Shown: positions 32,827 through 40,700 of the stretch, piece by piece
Position numbering within the stretch: position 1 is the first letter of the stretch
Layout of the letters: the number at the start of each line of letters is the position of its first letter
NCBI GenBank assembly: GCA_016718605.1
Contig: JADKCY010000015.1
Coordinates: forward strand, 1-56,342
Reading direction: 5' to 3'
Source of the DNA: Lysobacterales bacterium
GTDB taxonomy: Bacteria; Pseudomonadota; Gammaproteobacteria; Xanthomonadales; Xanthomonadaceae
DNA: 56,342 nt
Notes under the pieces: model-generated
Databases searched by the model: none
What the model saw: only the letters and a program-made list of their open reading frames with translations
Told to the model about the DNA's origin: nothing
Program-made: the position numbers and the translations under genes

Positions 32827-32831
32827 GAGGA

Positions 32832-32873
32832 CTCCAGTGTTGTGGGCGGGGGGCACTGGAGAACCCCCCGCCC
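32832..32873 (-). promoter_or_regulatory. Mutually exclusive RNA hairpins at the replisome organizer start
   Basis: In the minus-strand transcript a perfect 10-bp GC stem (GGGCGGGGGG / CCCCCCGCCC, 32864-32873 with 32844-32853) carries a 10-base loop containing CUCCAGUG. That octamer is the exact complement of CACUGGAG at 32832-32839, the ribosome site of the TTG start at 32826. The loop can pair with the ribosome site, either as a pseudoknot or as an alternative 8-bp hairpin that competes with the first. This fits start-site control of the initiator protein; the mechanism is inferred. Confidence 0.65.
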
Positions 32874-32916
32874 TACCCGTAGTGCCGGTGAATCAAGCCG
32901 GCGGGCGAGCTACAAA

Positions 32917-33321
32917 TTAGATCACTTCCTCCAGAGGCGCAACCCATTCTTTCACCCGCAGGATAATTCTTCCCTTCGGGTGGACGGCGCCGCGCCTGAT
33001 GTGAAGGTCGTCGATCTGGCTATCGTCGTCCCACAGGCCAGCTTGCGTGCATGAGTCGAGCAACACCTTCCACAGGTTGTCCAGGTCGTGTCTGTTCCGG
33101 TTGGGGCACGACGCCAGAGCCATCACGCCGATCCTGGTGGGCCTCGGGAACGCCCCGCGGGCCCTGGCCTGGATCACTTCCGCCAGCACGATCTGGCGGT
33201 AGATCTTGACCTCGTCTGTGACGATCCGGCGACCAAACCCACTGCCGGACGGGCGGTGGCAATGGTTCACCGAAACCACCCACGGCAGGATCAGCGTGAC
33301 CTGCTTAGTAGGCGTCGTCAT
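32917..33321 (-). CDS. rusA: RusA-family Holliday junction resolvase, 134 aa
   Basis: I chose the ATG at 33321, which overlaps the SSB gene end by 17 bases and gives the normal RusA length; extension to 33417 is low-complexity. The signature acidic residues are present: RNRHDLDNLWKVLLDSC (two Asp near residues 75-77), then GLWDDDSQIDDL with a conserved Asp cluster near 95-102. The N-terminus (VTLILPWVVSVNHCHRPSG) has the family's P-x-x-x-x-N start. RusA resolves recombination and replication intermediates, in step with the RecT/exonuclease genes upstream. A hairpin-rich gap of about 90 bases follows. Confidence 0.88.
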   Translation of the reverse strand: MTTPTKQVTLILPWVVSVNHCHRPSGSGFGRRIVTDEVKIYRQIVLAEVIQARARGAFPRPTRIGVMALASCPNRNRHDLDNLWKVLLDSCTQAGLWDDDSQIDDLHIRRGAVHPKGRIILRVKEWVAPLEEVI

Positions 33322-33694
33322 CGTCGTTCCCGTGTGACTCGTCCCGTGACATGTCACGGTCATTGTCACGCGTGACGTTCGATGCGCCTCGCGAATCCCA
33401 CTCGATGCTGGAGGCAAAGACGTAGTCCAGCCGGCGGTTCAGCTGGGTGGTCTTGTCCTTCCATTCGTCCGCGTCCCAGGATCCCTCGACCCACACCTTC
33501 ATGCCCTTCTTCAGGTTGGCCTCGATAGCCTCGGCCCGCTTGCCGATGGTGCGCACCTGCACCCAGACGGTCTTGGCGCCGTCCTTCTTCCAGACCTTGT
33601 TGGCGACCGAAAACTCGGCCTTCTTGATGCCGCTGGACAGCTCATGAATGACCGGATCCTTCCCGACCATCCCCGAAATGAAAACCTTGTTCAA
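33305..33694 (-). CDS. ssb: Single-stranded DNA-binding protein, 129 aa
   Basis: The start codon is TTG at 33694, overlapping the annealase stop as TTGA, with GGGGAG five bases upstream. The OB-fold pattern is clear: MNKVFISGMVGKDPVIHEL, AEFSVANKVWKKDG, WVQVRTIGKRAEAIEANLKKG, WVEGSWDADEWKDK. The C-terminal tail is acidic (GNDDDDAY) in place of the usual DDDIPF-type tip, and just before it is RDMSRDESHG, encoded by the palindrome cluster. It coats ssDNA during phage replication and annealing. Confidence 0.9.
   Translation of the reverse strand: MNKVFISGMVGKDPVIHELSSGIKKAEFSVANKVWKKDGAKTVWVQVRTIGKRAEAIEANLKKGMKVWVEGSWDADEWKDKTTQLNRRLDYVFASSIEWDSRGASNVTRDNDRDMSRDESHGNDDDDAY
33344..33376. repeat. 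16-bp palindrome plus 12-bp palindrome in the SSB gene
   Basis: CCGTGACATGTCACGG (33344-33359) is a perfect palindrome and shares its core with the copy at 32516-32529. GTCACGCGTGAC (33365-33376) is a second perfect palindrome of the same half-site. Together they form a cluster of GTCAC/GTGAC half-sites within the coding region. Confidence 0.8.
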
Positions 33695-34848
33695 GACAAC
33701 TCCCCTCGCTCGATCTGTTCCTTCAGCAGCTGCGCGTCGATGGCAGCGTCGTCGATGGCCTCGTCGTCCTCCGGGTCGGGCTCAGGCGCCTCCAGGTCGT
33801 CGGCCGGCTCGTCCTGGGGCTCCGGCTCAGCCGGCTCGTCCTGGGGCTCGTCAGGGGCCTCCCCGTCGACGATAGACTCCGGCTCGGGGTCGTAGGAGAT
33901 CGCCTCGAGCCGGCCGCGGATCGACTCGGTGCGGGCCTGGGTCGCCGCCTCGAATCGCGCATCGGCGTTACCCATCATCTCGAACTGTTCGCGGTCGACC
34001 TCGTCAGCCAGGCCGATGCCCAGGCCCTCGCGGGCGGCCTGGCAGTAGGCCTTCATCCGCAGCCGGTGGTAGGGCTTGCCCTTCCAGTTGGCGTTGTTGA
34101 CGAACCACTCTTCAAACACGGCCCGGTAGACGGTCGGCAGCCGGTTCATGGTCGGCAGCCAGTGCAGCGTCGCCTCGACCCAGCGCGGACAGGTGGTCTG
34201 CTGGCCGGGAACCTTGATCGTCTCCTGGGAGTCGACCAGCGAGATCCCCATGCAGCCAGTGGCCCGGGCCTTGTTGACCTCCTTCACCCAGCCATCGTAG
34301 CCCAGCATGATCTGGAGCTTCCCCTCGGACAGGAAGGCGTGCAGCTGCCGCATCACCGGGTCCAGGTCGTACTGCTGCATGACATGCATGACCATGGCGA
34401 CCTCTTCCTTGGTCACGTCGCCGTCGCTGGCCTTCTTGTGGATCATCGTCTTGGCCACCAGGTCGAACATCCGGCCCGGGTCGATGCCCCACCTGTTGGA
34501 CAGCTGCTCGGTCAGGGCCGACCGGGAAGCGGCCACCGGCGCGGAAACCAGGCCGGTCGGCGCCCCGGGCGCGACCTGGAGCACCGTCCCAGGCTCCAGG
34601 AAGGTCTGCGCCAGCGCCTTCCCGCGCTCGGTCATCCCGGTGGGCTTGCGGCCGGCGACGCCGACCAGGATGCCGCTCAACATCAGGGTCTGCATCATGT
34701 CCCGGGCCCAGTCCTCGCTGCGCCCCGCCAGGGCGCCGATCTCCGCGTACCCGGGCAGCGGCCGGCCGTCCTGGTGCGCGTTGTAGCAGGCCACCAGGAT
34801 CGCTCCCTGGGCCTGCTCGGCGGTCAGCTTGCCGTCACTGGGCTGCAT
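33691..34848 (-). CDS. recT-like: RecT-family single-strand annealing protein, 385 aa
   Basis: The ATG at 34848 overlaps the exonuclease stop. Residues ~1-80 form an extra N-terminal region with a winged-helix look (GYAEIGALAGRSEDWARDMM) that typical RecT lacks. The annealase core follows: FDLVAKTMIHKKASDGDVTKEE, YDLDPVMRQLHAFL, LQIMLGYDGWVKEVNKA, then a motif with YHRLRMKAYCQAAREGLGIGLADE. The last ~70 residues are a highly acidic Glu/Asp/Pro repeat. It pairs with the YqaJ-type exonuclease, an exo/annealase system like Red or RecE/RecT. The acidic tail may bind SSB or hold the protein off DNA. Confidence 0.85.
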   Translation of the reverse strand: MQPSDGKLTAEQAQGAILVACYNAHQDGRPLPGYAEIGALAGRSEDWARDMMQTLMLSGILVGVAGRKPTGMTERGKALAQTFLEPGTVLQVAPGAPTGLVSAPVAASRSALTEQLSNRWGIDPGRMFDLVAKTMIHKKASDGDVTKEEVAMVMHVMQQYDLDPVMRQLHAFLSEGKLQIMLGYDGWVKEVNKARATGCMGISLVDSQETIKVPGQQTTCPRWVEATLHWLPTMNRLPTVYRAVFEEWFVNNANWKGKPYHRLRMKAYCQAAREGLGIGLADEVDREQFEMMGNADARFEAATQARTESIRGRLEAISYDPEPESIVDGEAPDEPQDEPAEPEPQDEPADDLEAPEPDPEDDEAIDDAAIDAQLLKEQIERGELS

Positions 34849-35839
34849 TGTCGATTTCCTCCTTGGCCTCGCCGTAGAAGGTGGGCCGGAACGACCGGAC
34901 GTGGATCTCTTTCTGGAACGTCTTGCGGCTGTAGCCCGCGGCCATCTTCACGGCCTGCTCCAGGTCGCCCAGGCACAGGTGCTGGACAACTTCCTCGGTC
35001 CAGGACAGGATCTTGTCGCCCTCGGTGCGGACCTGGATGCCGCCCGGCTTCCAGCTGATGCGCACGTTGCGGCCCAGCTGCACCAGGCCCAGCTCCTGCG
35101 CGATCATCACCCGCTTGATCTCGGCGATCACCCGCTCTTCCTCAGCCTCGGCCATGATCCGGCTCGACTTGCTGCACACCAGCAGGTCGGCCAGCTCGTC
35201 GTAGGCCTTGCCCTGAAGGACGACCAGCTCGCCGTTGACGACGGGGATCTCGATGGTCGACACCTGGGCCGGCGGCGGGGTGTCGTTCTCGACGTGCCAC
35301 CAGAATTCCTCGGCGCCGGCCAGGATAAGCTCCTGGAACTTCGCGTCTTGGTCGACGTCGAAGTGGTGAACCTGGTGCGTCTCGTAGTCGTATGCAGCCG
35401 CAGAGATAAACGGCTTCTTGGCCAGCATCATGCCGGCATGGAGCTGGAAGACGTAATCGGTCGGCAGGCCGGCGTCCAGGTAGTCGCGGATCGCCTTGAG
35501 GCCCGGGGCCTTGAACTCCAGCAGGCCTTCCTGGTGGTCGCCAAGCTCCAGCTCTCGGATGGTCGTACCGTCCGCGTGGTAGCGGAGCCAGGGCAGGTCG
35601 GGGTGGATGAATTCGACCTGCGTCGCCACCACGGGCCGCCCGGTCTTGCGCATGTAGAGCTTCGCGATCACGGGCTCCAGGTCGTGCCCGCGGGCCATCT
35701 GCGGCGTCTGCTTCTTGGCCGCCCGGCGGCCGGTCTTGTACTCCCACAGGTCATGCCGCGTCTCCCAGGGGGAATAGCCCATCGCTGCGCCGATTTCGGA
35801 TGCGCCGAGGTACTCCCGGCGATTGCCAAGATCCGTCAT
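34835..35839 (-). CDS. YqaJ-family viral recombinase (lambda-exonuclease-like), 334 aa
   Basis: The ATG at 35839 is two bases after the HTH gene's stop. Motifs of the PD-(D/E)xK YqaJ fold: RREYLGASEIGAAMGYSPW (start), MARGHDLEPVIAKLY, then HADGTTIR ... and GLLEFKAPG (the E-x-K active site, near residue 112), YVFQLHAGMMLA and a later EEFWWHV. The C-terminal ~150 residues are helical. The enzyme degrades dsDNA ends so that the annealase, encoded next, can load. The order exonuclease, annealase, SSB, resolvase is a full recombination cassette. Confidence 0.88.
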   Translation of the reverse strand: MTDLGNRREYLGASEIGAAMGYSPWETRHDLWEYKTGRRAAKKQTPQMARGHDLEPVIAKLYMRKTGRPVVATQVEFIHPDLPWLRYHADGTTIRELELGDHQEGLLEFKAPGLKAIRDYLDAGLPTDYVFQLHAGMMLAKKPFISAAAYDYETHQVHHFDVDQDAKFQELILAGAEEFWWHVENDTPPPAQVSTIEIPVVNGELVVLQGKAYDELADLLVCSKSSRIMAEAEEERVIAEIKRVMIAQELGLVQLGRNVRISWKPGGIQVRTEGDKILSWTEEVVQHLCLGDLEQAVKMAAGYSRKTFQKEIHVRSFRPTFYGEAKEEIDNAAQ

Positions 35840-35841
35840 AA

Positions 35842-36084
35842 CTACCTCTCCAGCAGGAAGTTGACCTTCACGTCGAGCGCCGCGGCAATGCGGCACAGCG
35901 ACTTTGCGGTCACGTTTTCGCTCTTGATTGCCTTGTTCAGGGACGTCCAGGTCATCCCGACCTCGGCCGCCAGCTCGTTCAGGCTGGCGTAACCCTTGGC
36001 CGGCATGAGCAGCAGCACCCGCTGCCGACGCTCAGCTCCAGAAATGAACCTGTCCTCGAACTTGGCTTTTCTCATCGCGCACAT
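35842..36084 (-). CDS. Small HTH transcriptional regulator (Cro/CI-like), 80 aa
   Basis: The ATG at 36084 has a strong GGAGG six bases upstream; the downstream ATG at 36075 is less well placed. Residues ~15-75 match an HTH_3-type fold: GYASLNELAAEVGMTWTSLN (helix 2-turn-helix 3) and CRIAAALDVKVNFLLE (the usual C-terminal 'ALDV..NFLL' ending). It heads the early unit and lies beside an overlapping promoter/operator (36108-36142), so it is likely autoregulated. I see no CI-sized repressor or integrase, so it need not make the phage temperate. Confidence 0.8.
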   Translation of the reverse strand: MCAMRKAKFEDRFISGAERRQRVLLLMPAKGYASLNELAAEVGMTWTSLNKAIKSENVTAKSLCRIAAALDVKVNFLLER

Positions 36085-36107
36085 AGAAAACCTCCCTCCG
36101 GTGCGTT

Positions 36108-36142
36108 TTCTCTACGATAGCAGAGAATACCGGGAAGCGCAA
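36108..36142 (-). promoter_or_regulatory. Early promoter with overlapping 20-bp palindromic operator
   Basis: On the minus strand, TTGCGC (36142-36137) and TATCGT (36119-36114) are separated by exactly 17 bases, a good sigma70 arrangement. An operator-like palindrome TTCTCT-N8-AGAGAA occupies 36108-36127 and covers the -10 box. It lies about 25 bases upstream of the HTH gene start, the position expected for self-repression. Confidence 0.65.
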
Positions 36143-36181
36143 ACAAAAAGAGGGGTTCCGGCTTGGCAACCAGAACCCCTC
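36141..36181 (-). terminator. Intrinsic terminator of the late/lysis transcript
   Basis: On the minus strand GAGGGGTTC pairs with GAACCCCTC (9 bp) around a 14-base loop and is followed by TTTTTGTTT. It lies about 90 bases after the last lysis-cassette gene and just upstream of the early promoter, so it separates late from early transcription. Confidence 0.9.
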
Positions 36182-36273
36182 GGGCCAGAGCGGAAAGGGC
36201 AACGCTCCAGCCATGTCTCCCGCCGGCCTGGTGCCGGTGGCCCCTCCCTTCGGTCAGGTGGAGGCCGGCGGGC

Positions 36274-36588
36274 CTACTCCTTCGGCGTCTCGGGCGGCTG
36301 CCGCTTGAAGATGTCGGCCGCCTCGACGACCACCGTCTCGAGCCCCAGGAGCAGCCCGGAGGTTTCGACGGCCGTGAGGTTGTCATCCTCCAGAGCCTCG
36401 TCGCCCTTGTCCGCGAACATGATCAGAGCCTGGCCCAGCTCACGGATCTGCTGGAACCGGAACCGCGCCAGCGCGACGTTGCCCGTGCTGATGGCGAACC
36501 GCAGCTGCGCCGCGACCAGCGTCAGCGCGGCGCCCAACACACCCAGCTTGCCCAGGATCTTCGACCACAGCTTGGTCAGGAAACTCAT
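36274..36588 (-). CDS. Lysis-region amphipathic/membrane protein, 104 aa
   Basis: The N-terminal ~35 residues are hydrophobic and basic (FLTKLWSKILGKLGVLGAALTLVAAQLRFA), consistent with one membrane segment or an amphipathic membrane-binding helix. The rest is a charged helical domain (FRFQQIRELGQALIMFADKGD). It is the last gene before the terminator at 36141-36181 and overlaps the previous gene by four bases. It could be an antiholin, a second holin or a lysis accessory. Confidence 0.55.
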   Translation of the reverse strand: MSFLTKLWSKILGKLGVLGAALTLVAAQLRFAISTGNVALARFRFQQIRELGQALIMFADKGDEALEDDNLTAVETSGLLLGLETVVVEAADIFKRQPPETPKE

Positions 36589-36887
36589 GGCGTCAACCTT
36601 CCATCGTTAGCCTCGGACGGCCGGACCAGCTTCGGTCGCAGCCACCCCTTCCACAGGAGCTGGTGCATCAGGATCGCCGTGGAGCCAGCTCCGGTTCCCT
36701 CCAGGACGCCCGCCAGGTCGATCTCCTGCCGGAACACAGCATCGGCCGCGCCGGCCGCGACCACGCCCACGATGGGCGCCACCCACTTGTGCAGGATCTT
36801 CGACTCGCGCTTGGACAGCCACTTTACCGCGGCGGCGGCAAGGCTGGCAATGGCCATGCCGGCAGCGTAGCTCGTTGCCTGGTCCAT
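36585..36887 (-). CDS. Holin candidate, 100 aa
   Basis: The ATG at 36887 overlaps the endolysin's stop. Hydrophobic segments lie at about residues 8-22 (AAGMAIASLAAAAV), 37-50 (VAPIVGVVAAGAADAV) and around 66-80, giving two or three possible membrane passes, with a basic C-terminus (RPKLVRPSEANDGRL). Size, topology and position right next to the muramidase fit a holin. No holin family signature is recognised. Confidence 0.6.
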   Translation of the reverse strand: MDQATSYAAGMAIASLAAAAVKWLSKRESKILHKWVAPIVGVVAAGAADAVFRQEIDLAGVLEGTGAGSTAILMHQLLWKGWLRPKLVRPSEANDGRLTP

Positions 36888-37441
36888 CAGGCTACCCCCC
36901 GGTTCTGCCACGACTTCGCGGCGGTGATGACCTTGTCGACATATCGCTGGTTCTCGAACTCCTTGGTGCCGGGCTTGAAGGCGACGTGCCCGAAGTTGTA
37001 GGCCGAGACGGCCATCTCCGCGTCGCCGTAGGCCTGGAGCAGCCGGCGCAGCTTCGTGCAGCCGATGTGCAGGCCCAGGGCCGGGTCGCACAGGGCGGTC
37101 AGGTACGGGCCACCGAAGCCGACCTCGCGGGCCACCGCGCCCATGACCTGCATGAGGCCCCAGCTGGCCTGCTGGCCCCACCATTCGGCGTCGGGGTCCA
37201 CGGACGGGACCGGCGCCAGGAAGTCGTGAGGGGCGTTCTCAGACGTCCTCTCGGCCATCGTGAGATCACGGAAGGGCCGGCCCCGCTTCACGTCCCACAG
37301 GTAGCGGTAGGGTGGCTCGGGCTTGTAGGCCCAGGTGTCGCCGGACGACTCGGCCTGGACGATGCCCAGAATCAGGGCCAGGGTGATCCGTTTGTCCTTC
37401 GCCTCTATCCTGGCGATGTCGAGGATTTCATCACTGATCAC
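36887..37441 (-). CDS. Endolysin, SLT-type lytic transglycosylase, 184 aa
   Basis: The goose-lysozyme/SLT pattern is present: catalytic-Glu motif IVQAESSGD with Glu at residue 31, then WGLMQVM (residues ~94-100), and the AYNFG motif at ~147-151. There is no signal peptide or wall-binding domain, so release would depend on the holin. A long insertion between the catalytic Glu and the GLMQ motif (about 40 residues, Pro/Arg-rich) is larger than in small family members. It would cleave the MurNAc-GlcNAc bond of host peptidoglycan. Confidence 0.87.
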   Translation of the reverse strand: MISDEILDIARIEAKDKRITLALILGIVQAESSGDTWAYKPEPPYRYLWDVKRGRPFRDLTMAERTSENAPHDFLAPVPSVDPDAEWWGQQASWGLMQVMGAVAREVGFGGPYLTALCDPALGLHIGCTKLRRLLQAYGDAEMAVSAYNFGHVAFKPGTKEFENQRYVDKVITAAKSWQNRGVA

Positions 37442-37450
37442 GACCAGCTC

Positions 37451-37765
37451 CTAATCTGCTGCGTCCCGCAGCCGGTTGACTTCCGCGTCCAGATGCCTGA
37501 TCGCCGCGCCATGCTCGGCGCAGTTGCGCTCCCTGGTCGACACTGCCGCTTCGACGCGCTCCAGGGTGACGATCGCCCGGTTGAGCAGCGCCGCGGTCAT
37601 GTTCGCTGTGGCCACGACGTCAGCGATCCTCTTGTCGCGGTCCTGCTCCCGGGCCTCGACCTTAGTCAGTCGCTCGGCTGTCATTTTTGCCATGGCGATG
37701 AACCCTCCAGCTGACACAAGGAGCAGAGCGGCCTGGATCCAGTCACGCGGGGCGATGTCGTTCAC
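37451..37765 (-). CDS. Membrane-anchored coiled-coil protein, spanin- or holin-like, 104 aa
   Basis: One hydrophobic segment lies at residues ~10-28 (IQAALLLVSAGGFIAMA), followed by charged heptad-rich helix to the end (RLTKVEAREQDRDKRIADVV ... RERNCAEHGAAIRHLDAEV). This topology, an N-terminal anchor plus coiled coil, is that of inner-membrane spanins (Rz-like). Many phage proteins of this shape beside endolysins are also annotated as holins. No separate outer-membrane lipoprotein partner was found. It follows the giant tail gene's stop by nine bases. Confidence 0.6.
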   Translation of the reverse strand: MNDIAPRDWIQAALLLVSAGGFIAMAKMTAERLTKVEAREQDRDKRIADVVATANMTAALLNRAIVTLERVEAAVSTRERNCAEHGAAIRHLDAEVNRLRDAAD

Positions 37766-37773
37766 GGTTGCCT

Positions 37774-40700
37774 CTACTCTCGGGTCAGATCGCCGGTGTA
37801 CTCAGAGCCGCGGCCGGGCTGCGTGTAGGGCCCGACCAGAGTTTGCCATTCATCGATCGAATCGTAACCCGACTCTGCCGTGATGGTCTGGTACTCGACC
37901 CGATACTGGCTTCCAACGACCAGGTCGGTCAACAAAAGATTCAGCACCGGGTTAGAGTCGTCCGACGTGTCGTCGTCGACAGCGACCCCCGTGAAGGCGT
38001 CCACGACGCGGACCCGCAGGGCCGCCGACGTGCCGGCGGGCCAATATGCGGATGTCACGCGGAAATAGGTGCCGACAGCGGTGTAGCTCAACGACTCGAA
38101 GTCGTGGTAGTTCTTCGATGACGCGGCCCCGATCTCAACCTCGTATCCGTTGAGAGTTCCGGTGGGCGTGCCGTCCGCGTCGATGACGTACAGCCAGGCC
38201 TGGGCGCTGTTGGCGAACGATCCGACGTTGGCCTTGATCGAGATCGATCCGTTGTTCCAGGCCGTCGCCGGTTGCAGCTCGCGATGCGTGCAGGCCGCGT
38301 AGGTCGACGCGTTACCAAGCTCGACGCGAGCCAGCGACGTGTCGTAGTAGGCGTCGTCGATGTAGAAAAAGTTGTCATCCGTCGATGAGTCCCACCATGA
38401 GTCATAGAATCCGAGCCCGTACAGTCTTGGATTCTGCGAAGTGGAACACTGGCGGCTAATAAAGCCCTGCCGCGAGTACGCCAGGGTGCCATCGTACCAG
38501 ACCTTAATGCTGGCGTCCGCAGCGCCCACTGCACTGCTGTCAATGAACTCAAATTGCAGCTGGTGCCACGTCTCGTTTGTTGCTGCGCTTTTGAGGCCGC
38601 TAAGAGTCCAATCGCTGATAGTCGGCACGTTTGTCCCGTTGCAATTCGGGAATGTCGACATCTTCATGTAGACGGATCCACCGCCAGAAAAATACTCTGT
38701 GGCCATGATGAAGTTGTCGTAGTCTCCATAATCCCACAGGCGGAAGATTTTCACATTAGCGAGCGATCCGTCGCCTCCCCCTTCTCCTGTCGTCCCCCAT
38801 TCCCAATCCTTGAGCCTGAACCAGTACGACGCGAAGTGTGTCCGCGACTGGGTTCCTTTCTGGAATGTGGCGAAGCTCCTGGCATCGCCAAGGCTCTGAT
38901 TCTCTACTCCGGTCCTGTTGCCCTTCATGTTGGCCCATCCCGAGTACCTGCTATTTGCGTGCCGCTTCTCGGTTGGGTTGGCCGTGTGATCTCTAACGGC
39001 AAGCGCGAAGTACGATGTCCACGATGGCGAGAAAGCCCCGGACTCCACTGTGTCGAACACGAGCGGGGCTGCCGTGGGCTTGCTGCCAAATCCGCTGCCG
39101 CCGATCACGACGTCGCCGCCCTGCGTGATTGTCCCGGTGACGCTGGTGATGGTCGGGTCGCCGCTCACGACGGATGTCCATCGCGCAGGCCCGGACACGT
39201 TCGAGAACCCGGACACCAGGGCCCCGTCGACCTGCCGCACCTTGTACCAGTAGTCCGTGTTTGGAGACGATGCTGGGTCGTCCCAGGGGTTCGTGGTGGC
39301 TGGAACCGTGGCGATATGCAGCTGCGTGCCGCTGCTCACCCCACGGAAGATCCGCGTCGAGTCGGCGCCGGCGATGCTGGTCACGGCGACGGCAGTGGTG
39401 GCGCCAGTACCGAAGGCCGCGCAGGCTGGGAACTGAGCCGAGAAGCCGCCGTTTGTGAACGCCCCCGCGGGGGTGGCGTACTTGGCGCTGGCATGCCCCG
39501 AATAGAGCACCCGGGCCGTGTACTGGAACGCCGAATCGGGATCGGTGTCGGCTGTGTCGTCCTCAAAGGTGACGCTCTGGAACGCCCCCGGCGGCAAGTT
39601 GATGCCGATCCTCTTGATGCACAGGGTCGTATCCGTGGCTGTTACGCCGCTCCAGGGCCCGCGATAAATGGTGTAGCCCGTGACCCCTGTCGGATCGCTC
39701 GGGGCCACCACCAGGACCGTCGTGCGGCCGCTGGGGTTGTCCGAGAGTGCGCGCACCAGCTGCGGCGGCGAGTAGGTGGCGGGGATGACGCCGAGCCAGG
39801 AGCCCACGGCCGGCGATGCCGCCAGGCCTGACTCCAGGCCGTCATCGTCGATCGCCCTGACGTTGTACTCGTAGCTCACGCCACTGATGGCCGACGAGTC
39901 CTGGTAGGCCGTAATCGAAACCGAGTCAAGGGCAGCGAAGGCGTCGCCAGAGTCGAGGACGCGCCTGGTAATCCGGTAGCGGTCCATGTCGGCCGGCGCC
40001 CCGACGTGCAGCCAGTCGACGTCAATGAACCCGTTGCCGCCGGCGGCCACCAGGTCAGTCACGGCAGACGGAGCCACCAGGTCGTCCGGAGTGGCACAGT
40101 CGGTATTGTCATAGGTACTGGACTGCCCCAGGAGATCTACAGAGGCCAGCTGGTAGCAGTAGCCTTGGCCATTGGTGACGTCAGTGTCGGTGATCGAAAA
40201 ATACTGGCTGTCGGCCTGGGCCACGAAGGGCACAGTCATGTGCAGGTGGAAGCTGTCCTGGACAGCCTCGAACTCGGCCAGGGCCCGATAGACACGGAAG
40301 ACGTTAGTAAACGCCGGCTCTCCACTGAAAGACTCGTTGTCGACCTTCAGCAGGACTTCGCGGTCGCGGTTGGGGATGGCAAAGAACTCCGGCGGCGGCG
40401 GCGGGCCGGCCTCGTTTGGCAGCTCCCAGAACGACGATCGAGACAGGATCTCGCCGCCAGGGCCAGTGATCAGGTACGGCCACACGGCGTACTGGTTCGA
40501 CAGGTCGCCAGCGTTGCGGCTCATGACCATGCGCGCCACTAGGTCGCCCGATACGACCCGCAGCGTGTCGGCGGTGGCGTTGCCGGCCACGGTGTCGTAG
40601 AAGGCCGTGGCGAGGGCGCCACCCGTCAGGGCGGCCTTCCTGCGGCCCATGACGGGCGCCGAACTGTCGGACGACCAATCGTTGGCGAGGTTCGCATTGA

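Noticed and set aside
27518..36084. Integrase or phage repressor making this a temperate phage
   Set aside because: No tyrosine or serine recombinase motif and no CI-sized repressor; the small HTH protein alone does not show lysogeny.
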